From assembly GCA_002381765.1 (NCBI GenBank), contig DFXX01000112.1:13340-22649 (forward strand): a stretch of 9,310 bases of DNA, read 5' to 3'. Numbering within the stretch: position 1 is the stretch's first letter; each line of letters opens with the position of its first letter. Below the pieces are notes generated by a model. That model did not search any database and had not been told where the DNA came from. It worked only from the letters and a program-made list of their open reading frames with translations. A program made the position numbers and the translations under genes. Origin of the DNA: Bacteriovoracaceae bacterium UBA4097. Its GTDB lineage: Bacteria > Bdellovibrionota > Bacteriovoracia > Bacteriovoracales > Bacteriovoracaceae. Positions 5,955-9,310 of the stretch are shown here, piece by piece.

Positions 5955-6791
5955 TTAAAGAGCTGCGTAGTACTGCTTAAGCATAGAAGCATCGACTTCT
6001 AAGTTTGGTGAGTTACAAACAACATATCCACGGCAATCCATATCTTTAAGGGCCTTCATAAGATCACGCCAGTTGAATTTAGACTTCTCAAGATTGAGAT
6101 GCTTTAAGTCACCCTTAGAGTTAGAGCTGATACCAGAGATGTGGATATGCATCTCTTGAAGAGCGTTGGCACCGAGTTCATTCTTTAAAGTCTCAAGCGT
6201 TTCACAGAAACCTTTATAATCATTTACTGATCCAGTACGAGCATAGAGATGAGAGAAGTCCATGCACGGCTTACAGCTTACAACTGACTTTGAAAGGCTG
6301 ATAAGCTCTTCTAAAGAACCGAATTGAGACGTCTTACCAGTTAATTCCGGACGAAGTTCAATTTCAATATCCAGACGTGATAAACGCTCTTCAATCACGT
6401 TGAGGGACTTTTCCACCAGGTCAAAAACATCGTAGGGTGAATCTTTCATATAGAAAGCAGCATGGAAGGTCATAGACTCAGCTCCGCAAAGATCAGAAAT
6501 CTTCGCTGTCTGAATAATTCTTTCTACAGAAGAGTCAATCTTGTCCTGCTCACGAGCATTAAGATTGATATAGTAAGGACCGTGAGAAGTTAGGGGTACA
6601 CCCAACTCGTATGAAACCTTACGAAGGGCGGAAGAAACTTCTTCCTTCATTCGAACCCCATGAGCAAATTCCAACTGCATACAGTCTAAATTTAATTCAT
6701 GAATGCGTTTTACGCCTTCCACTGGGTTGTTCTTTTTTACAGTACTGTTTGGAACACCTGCGGTGCCAAATAACAAACGGTCAAAAGCCAT
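5955..6791 (-). CDS. Endonuclease IV-like (AP endonuclease family 2) TIM-barrel protein, one ligand missing
   Basis: A 278-residue TIM-barrel protein of the endonuclease IV/xylose isomerase-like superfamily, closest in motif wording to the shorter archaeal-type endonuclease IV homologues. Canonical enzymes cut DNA 5' of abasic sites using three Zn ions. Ligand-like residues are His70 (SHGPYY), His110 (TFHAAF), Glu149 (RPELTGK with SQFGSLEEL after it), Asp178 and His181 (MDFSHLYAR), His215 (MHIHISG), Asp228 and His231 (GDLKHLN). The final Glu, expected in a block like E-S-P-x-L-E, is Asn260 here (VVCNSPNLE, codon AAC). Activity is therefore uncertain; a sugar isomerase-type role is an alternative. 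The start is secure, with AAGGAG (6804-6799) seven bases before the ATG. It follows the BFD-like gene by 27 bases, so the two are probably one operon. Confidence 0.82.
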   Translation of the reverse strand: MAFDRLLFGTAGVPNSTVKKNNPVEGVKRIHELNLDCMQLEFAHGVRMKEEVSSALRKVSYELGVPLTSHGPYYINLNAREQDKIDSSVERIIQTAKISDLCGAESMTFHAAFYMKDSPYDVFDLVEKSLNVIEERLSRLDIEIELRPELTGKTSQFGSLEELISLSKSVVSCKPCMDFSHLYARTGSVNDYKGFCETLETLKNELGANALQEMHIHISGISSNSKGDLKHLNLEKSKFNWRDLMKALKDMDCRGYVVCNSPNLEVDASMLKQYYAAL

Positions 6792-6818
6792 TAGAATTCT
6801 CCTTTCGGAACAAAAGAA

Positions 6819-7151
6819 CTAAAATATTTTATTAATCCAGTAATCACATCTTTTCATGCAGCTCTGACAGCCCTGGCCTAGGCCAAATGCGGTTTTCAAA
6901 GCTTCAAGGTCAACTATCTGATCCTCAGAAAAATTTCTGATATCGGCCACACTCACAGCGAAGCACTCACAGATAAGAGTTTGATCATCTAACTTCTCAG
7001 GTGGAGGGCCATCTAGCAGCTCATCCAGCTTATCAATCTGACGAAAAAAGTCGTTGTCCATTTCATACTCTAATGACGCTTGGCGCGGCAACCTTTCTTT
7101 CATTCTGAAAAGAGTTGCAGGTTTATAGCTTGGGGTGCCATAAAAGTCCAC
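6819..7151 (-). CDS. BFD-like [2Fe-2S] protein with N-terminal extension; start uncertain
   Basis: A small protein ending in a BFD-type [2Fe-2S] domain: CEC (61-63) and CQSC (95-98), that is C-x-C-x31-C-x2-C, with the glycine-rich LGQGC before the second pair, as in bacterioferritin-associated ferredoxin and the central region of NifU or assimilatory nitrite reductases. One more Cys (102) follows. Such domains transfer electrons or iron. The 60 residues before the first Cys, charged with a Pro-rich segment (GPPPEK), are not part of BFD and have no assigned role. The upstream GTG (7151) has no Shine-Dalgarno; ATG 7103 (94 residues) also lacks one but has TATAAA (7127-7122) 18 bases upstream, so a shorter protein is possible. 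It precedes the endonuclease IV-like gene by 27 bases in the same direction and diverges from the HtpX-like gene. Confidence 0.75.
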   Translation of the reverse strand: MDFYGTPSYKPATLFRMKERLPRQASLEYEMDNDFFRQIDKLDELLDGPPPEKLDDQTLICECFAVSVADIRNFSEDQIVDLEALKTAFGLGQGCQSCMKRCDYWINKIF

Positions 7152-7243
7152 GCTAAAGCCGGCGGGGTGTAATAAAGTAATACAAATAAGAATTATGTGA
7201 TGCTAAAATACTGATAATATTCTGGAAATTACGGTTTTAAACT

Positions 7244-8074
7244 ATGCGCATAAATCTCTTATTTTTCATTGCTCTCGCTCTCACCATTCTCTTCGTTTGG
7301 ACCATGTTGAGTGGCGCCTGGATGGTGATTGCCTACTGTGTTTTGGCCTTCTGTTTGTTTGTTGCGCTGGGTTATTCCGATACCACCATCCTCTACATCC
7401 TGGGAGCGCGAGAAGTGAGGAGTGATGATGAAGAGAACTTTTTTACAGCGGCAGCTCAGGAAGCCTATAAATTGGCAGTACCACTTCCGAGCCTCTATTT
7501 TTACAATGGCAGTTTTGAGAGGGGCTTTGTGCTTCAGAATAGGCAGAAGGTCAGCCTCGTTCTCAGTCGATCTCTCCTCACTCACGCTCATTCGGCTGAA
7601 TTATCTGCCATCTGCTTTGAACTCTTGCTGCAGGTTAAGAAGGGGATGGCCCCGAAACGTACTAAGGTCATGTTTCTTTTAGGAACTAAGTCCTGGTTAA
7701 TACATGCCATTACGCAAATTCTAACAAGTTTAATCCCAAGTCGAGAAATTAAGCAGTCGGCTGCTTGGGTGATTAATTATTTACTCCATCCATGGCTCAG
7801 TTTTGTGTTTAAATTAAGCATGGGTAAGCGCTACTTTAAAAAGCTTCATAATCTTCTGGCCGATTTCCCAAAAGAAAAAGAAATGCGAGAGAGGGTGATG
7901 CTTAAACTGAACCATCCTATCGAGCTAGCTCATCTACCGTCGAAGAAACTCATTGAGCTGACTTCATCCAATAGAAGCCGTCATTTCCAGAATATTCTGG
8001 CCCTGGAACTTCTCCCTCACGAGTGGGATTCTCTACCATCTTCCCAGGAAAACATTCGTGTTGAAAAAGCTTAA
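7244..8074 (+). CDS. HtpX-like membrane protein lacking the M48 zinc site (pseudopeptidase)
   Basis: A 276-residue protein with the HtpX plan: two N-terminal membrane helices (about 5-22 and 26-44), the SD...GAREV block (45-58), a strand region like HtpX N-A-F-A-x-G (residues 91-99), LSRSLL before the active helix, and two more hydrophobic segments (about 142-165 and 174-193). In HtpX the active helix reads HELxH; here it reads FELLL (125-129), so both His are lost and only Glu126 is left. The distal E-x-x-A-D after helix 4 is also absent (KRYFKKLHN, 195-203). HtpX proteins degrade misfolded membrane proteins; this one is unlikely to be a zinc protease and may act as a binding or sensor partner. 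No Shine-Dalgarno is visible before the ATG. A GATAAT (7213-7218) could be a -10 but lacks a -35. Its end overlaps the histidine kinase start by 17 bases. Confidence 0.75.
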   Translation: MRINLLFFIALALTILFVWTMLSGAWMVIAYCVLAFCLFVALGYSDTTILYILGAREVRSDDEENFFTAAAQEAYKLAVPLPSLYFYNGSFERGFVLQNRQKVSLVLSRSLLTHAHSAELSAICFELLLQVKKGMAPKRTKVMFLLGTKSWLIHAITQILTSLIPSREIKQSAAWVINYLLHPWLSFVFKLSMGKRYFKKLHNLLADFPKEKEMRERVMLKLNHPIELAHLPSKKLIELTSSNRSRHFQNILALELLPHEWDSLPSSQENIRVEKA

Positions 8075-9310
8075 GGAACTGGAGTTCAGTAGATCTGCGC
8101 CCCTTTTGGTGACCCTAGCGTTCATCATGATTCTTATTCAGTATTCTTTTCATCCCCTTGAATCCATTTTTTATGACTTTTGGATCAAGGCCGATATTTC
8201 TGCCAAAAGTTATAATAGTTCGATTGTTCTGATCACCATGGACGAAGAAAGCGATCAGTTCCTTGGTGAAAGTTATCCCTATACCTATGCTTCACACAAT
8301 CGCTTGATGAACAGGGTGATTGCAGACGGTCCTGCCCTCATGAATTATTTTGTGACGATGGTGGAGCCAGACTCGGAGGTTGAAACTCGCTACCAGACCG
8401 AGTTTCATGATTCTATTCTGGCCTTCTCCCCGTCTGGCGATAGGTTTAGATTTGGAACTGAATTAGACAACATTGGGGAGCTGATTCCTCCTGAAAATTT
8501 AAGAGATGTTGGTTATAATCTGGCCCAGCTTTATAAAGATCAATTAGTCTTTGCTAAAGATGAAGTCGTGAGACGAGCTATTTTAAATATCTCCGGTGAA
8601 GACTCTCTTCATCTCTGGACTGCTAAACGTTATCGTGAACTAAAGGGTAAAGCTCCTCTGGATGCGACAGCTTATAAAGGAGCTCACTATAATTCCGAAG
8701 CCGACGCAAACTTCGCCATGTTTAAGTACTCAGGAAAGCCGCTTTCTTCAGATGTACAGGTCATTGCCTTTCACCGAGCGGTAGTGGGAAATTTTCCCAA
8801 GGGTTTTTTCAAAGATAAGATTGTTTTGGTAGGACCTCAGTATCTTTCTAACTCCAGTGATTTTGTCATAACTCCTTTTGATAAAAACGGATCACGAACT
8901 CCCAAGTTAGCTGTTCACGGTTCAATTATCGAAGCTCTGGTTTCTGAGAAAACAATCTTTGATGTGAAGGATTTTTTCACTCAGGTGGCTTCTCTCATCA
9001 TTGCTATAGTCCTCTCGTTTATCATTTCGCGAGTTCAGCCCGTGAAGGGACTCATGATCACAATACTTTTGATAATAGGAATTCTGCTAAGTAGCTATTT
9101 TGCTTTTATGGCCATTGGCTGGTGGCTCAAACTCTCTCATTTGGTGCTTAGTATATTTGTTGTTTATTATATCTGGGTCCCTTTTCGGGCGATCGAGGAG
9201 TATCAGACAAGATATGCCATCCAGGAAGAAAGTAAGTTATTAAAACAAGTTGATAATTTGAAACAGAATTTTATCTCGTTGATGAGCCATGATTTAAAGA
9301 CCCCGGTTGC
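8058..9310 (+). CDS. CHASE2-domain sensor histidine kinase, 3'-truncated by the window
   Basis: The N-terminal 417 residues of a transmembrane sensor kinase. A first membrane helix (about 14-30) is followed by a large extracytoplasmic CHASE2 domain (about 40-300): IVLITMDEES with its Asp62, then YTYASHNRLMNRV, and the closing blocks FKDKIVLVG (251-259), DFVITPFD (268-275) and VHGSIIEAL (286-294). Three more hydrophobic segments follow (about 307-324, 329-348, 350-375), then a coiled linker (EEYQTRYAIQEESKLLKQVDNLKQ) and the HisKA box SHDLKTPVA with phospho-acceptor His411. The ATPase domain and any receiver lie beyond the window. GTG 8058 is chosen because AGGAA (8046-8050) sits 7 bases before it; TTG 8061 is an alternative. 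It overlaps the HtpX-like gene by 17 bases, so the two are probably translated together. The CHASE2 ligand is unknown. Confidence 0.88.
   Translation, partial: MLKKLKELEFSRSAPLLVTLAFIMILIQYSFHPLESIFYDFWIKADISAKSYNSSIVLITMDEESDQFLGESYPYTYASHNRLMNRVIADGPALMNYFVTMVEPDSEVETRYQTEFHDSILAFSPSGDRFRFGTELDNIGELIPPENLRDVGYNLAQLYKDQLVFAKDEVVRRAILNISGEDSLHLWTAKRYRELKGKAPLDATAYKGAHYNSEADANFAMFKYSGKPLSSDVQVIAFHRAVVGNFPKGFFKDKIVLVGPQYLSNSSDFVITPFDKNGSRTPKLAVHGSIIEALVSEKTIFDVKDFFTQVASLIIAIVLSFIISRVQPVKGLMITILLIIGILLSSYFAFMAIGWWLKLSHLVLSIFVVYYIWVPFRAIEEYQTRYAIQEESKLLKQVDNLKQNFISLMSHDLKTPV

Noticed and set aside
5738..5980. Plus-strand open frame running through the terminator at 5906-5936
   Set aside because: It reads through a strong terminator, has no ribosome-binding site, and lies in a shadow frame of the 5485-5907 gene.
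6611..6835. Plus-strand open frame antisense to the endonuclease IV-like gene start
   Set aside because: The minus frame has strong motifs and a good Shine-Dalgarno; this one has neither.
7152..7243. Possible promoters in the AT-rich divergent gap (GATAAT at 7213-7218)
   Set aside because: No acceptable -35 hexamer at normal spacing, so not listed as a feature; mentioned only in the gene entry.
7259..7682. Open frames on both strands within the HtpX-like gene
   Set aside because: Shadows of a frame that has clear HtpX landmarks and membrane helices.

Overview
The window looks like ordinary chromosome from a Gram-negative bacterium. It is moderately AT-rich by eye, densely packed and rich in small lipoproteins (three lipobox signal peptides). 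A predatory or Bdellovibrionota-like host (Bacteriovorax/Peredibacter type) would fit the mixture of CHASE2 kinase, PilZ-like protein, LysM lipoprotein and peptidoglycan and nucleoside salvage genes. That assignment is inference only; no rRNA or marker gene is present. I see no tRNA, rRNA, CRISPR array, insertion sequence or phage module.

Layout. The left edge (1-528) holds the 3' part of a deoxynucleoside kinase. A LysM lipoprotein follows (612-1277) and ends in a rho-independent terminator (1301-1330). Next is a tight plus-strand run: an M48-like lipoprotein without the zinc site, an AmgK-type sugar kinase (ATGA overlap) and a MurU-type nucleotidyltransferase (11-base overlap). The last two should convert recycled N-acetylmuramate (MurNAc) to UDP-MurNAc. 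A small 2x[4Fe-4S] ferredoxin lies convergent to murU. Divergent from it is a second plus-strand run: a four-helix membrane protein with a PilZ-like tail, an NTF2-like lipoprotein (ATGA overlap) and an unrecognised 140-residue protein. That run ends at a bidirectional terminator (5906-5936).

On the minus strand are an endonuclease IV-like TIM-barrel protein and, upstream of it, a BFD-type [2Fe-2S] protein, probably one operon. Divergent from these, an HtpX-like membrane protein that has also lost the M48 zinc site overlaps the start of a CHASE2 sensor histidine kinase, which runs off the right edge just after its phospho-accepting histidine.

The main points for a second look are: two separate M48-family proteins that have both lost the HExxH histidines while keeping a Phe-Glu-Leu core; one of them coupled to a CHASE2 kinase and the other to AmgK/MurU; an endonuclease IV homologue with the last metal-ligand Glu replaced by Asn; a terminator lying across the putative start region of the M48-like lipoprotein; a hairpin that buries a strong Shine-Dalgarno sequence; and a probable leaderless ferredoxin promoter embedded in a very short divergent gap.
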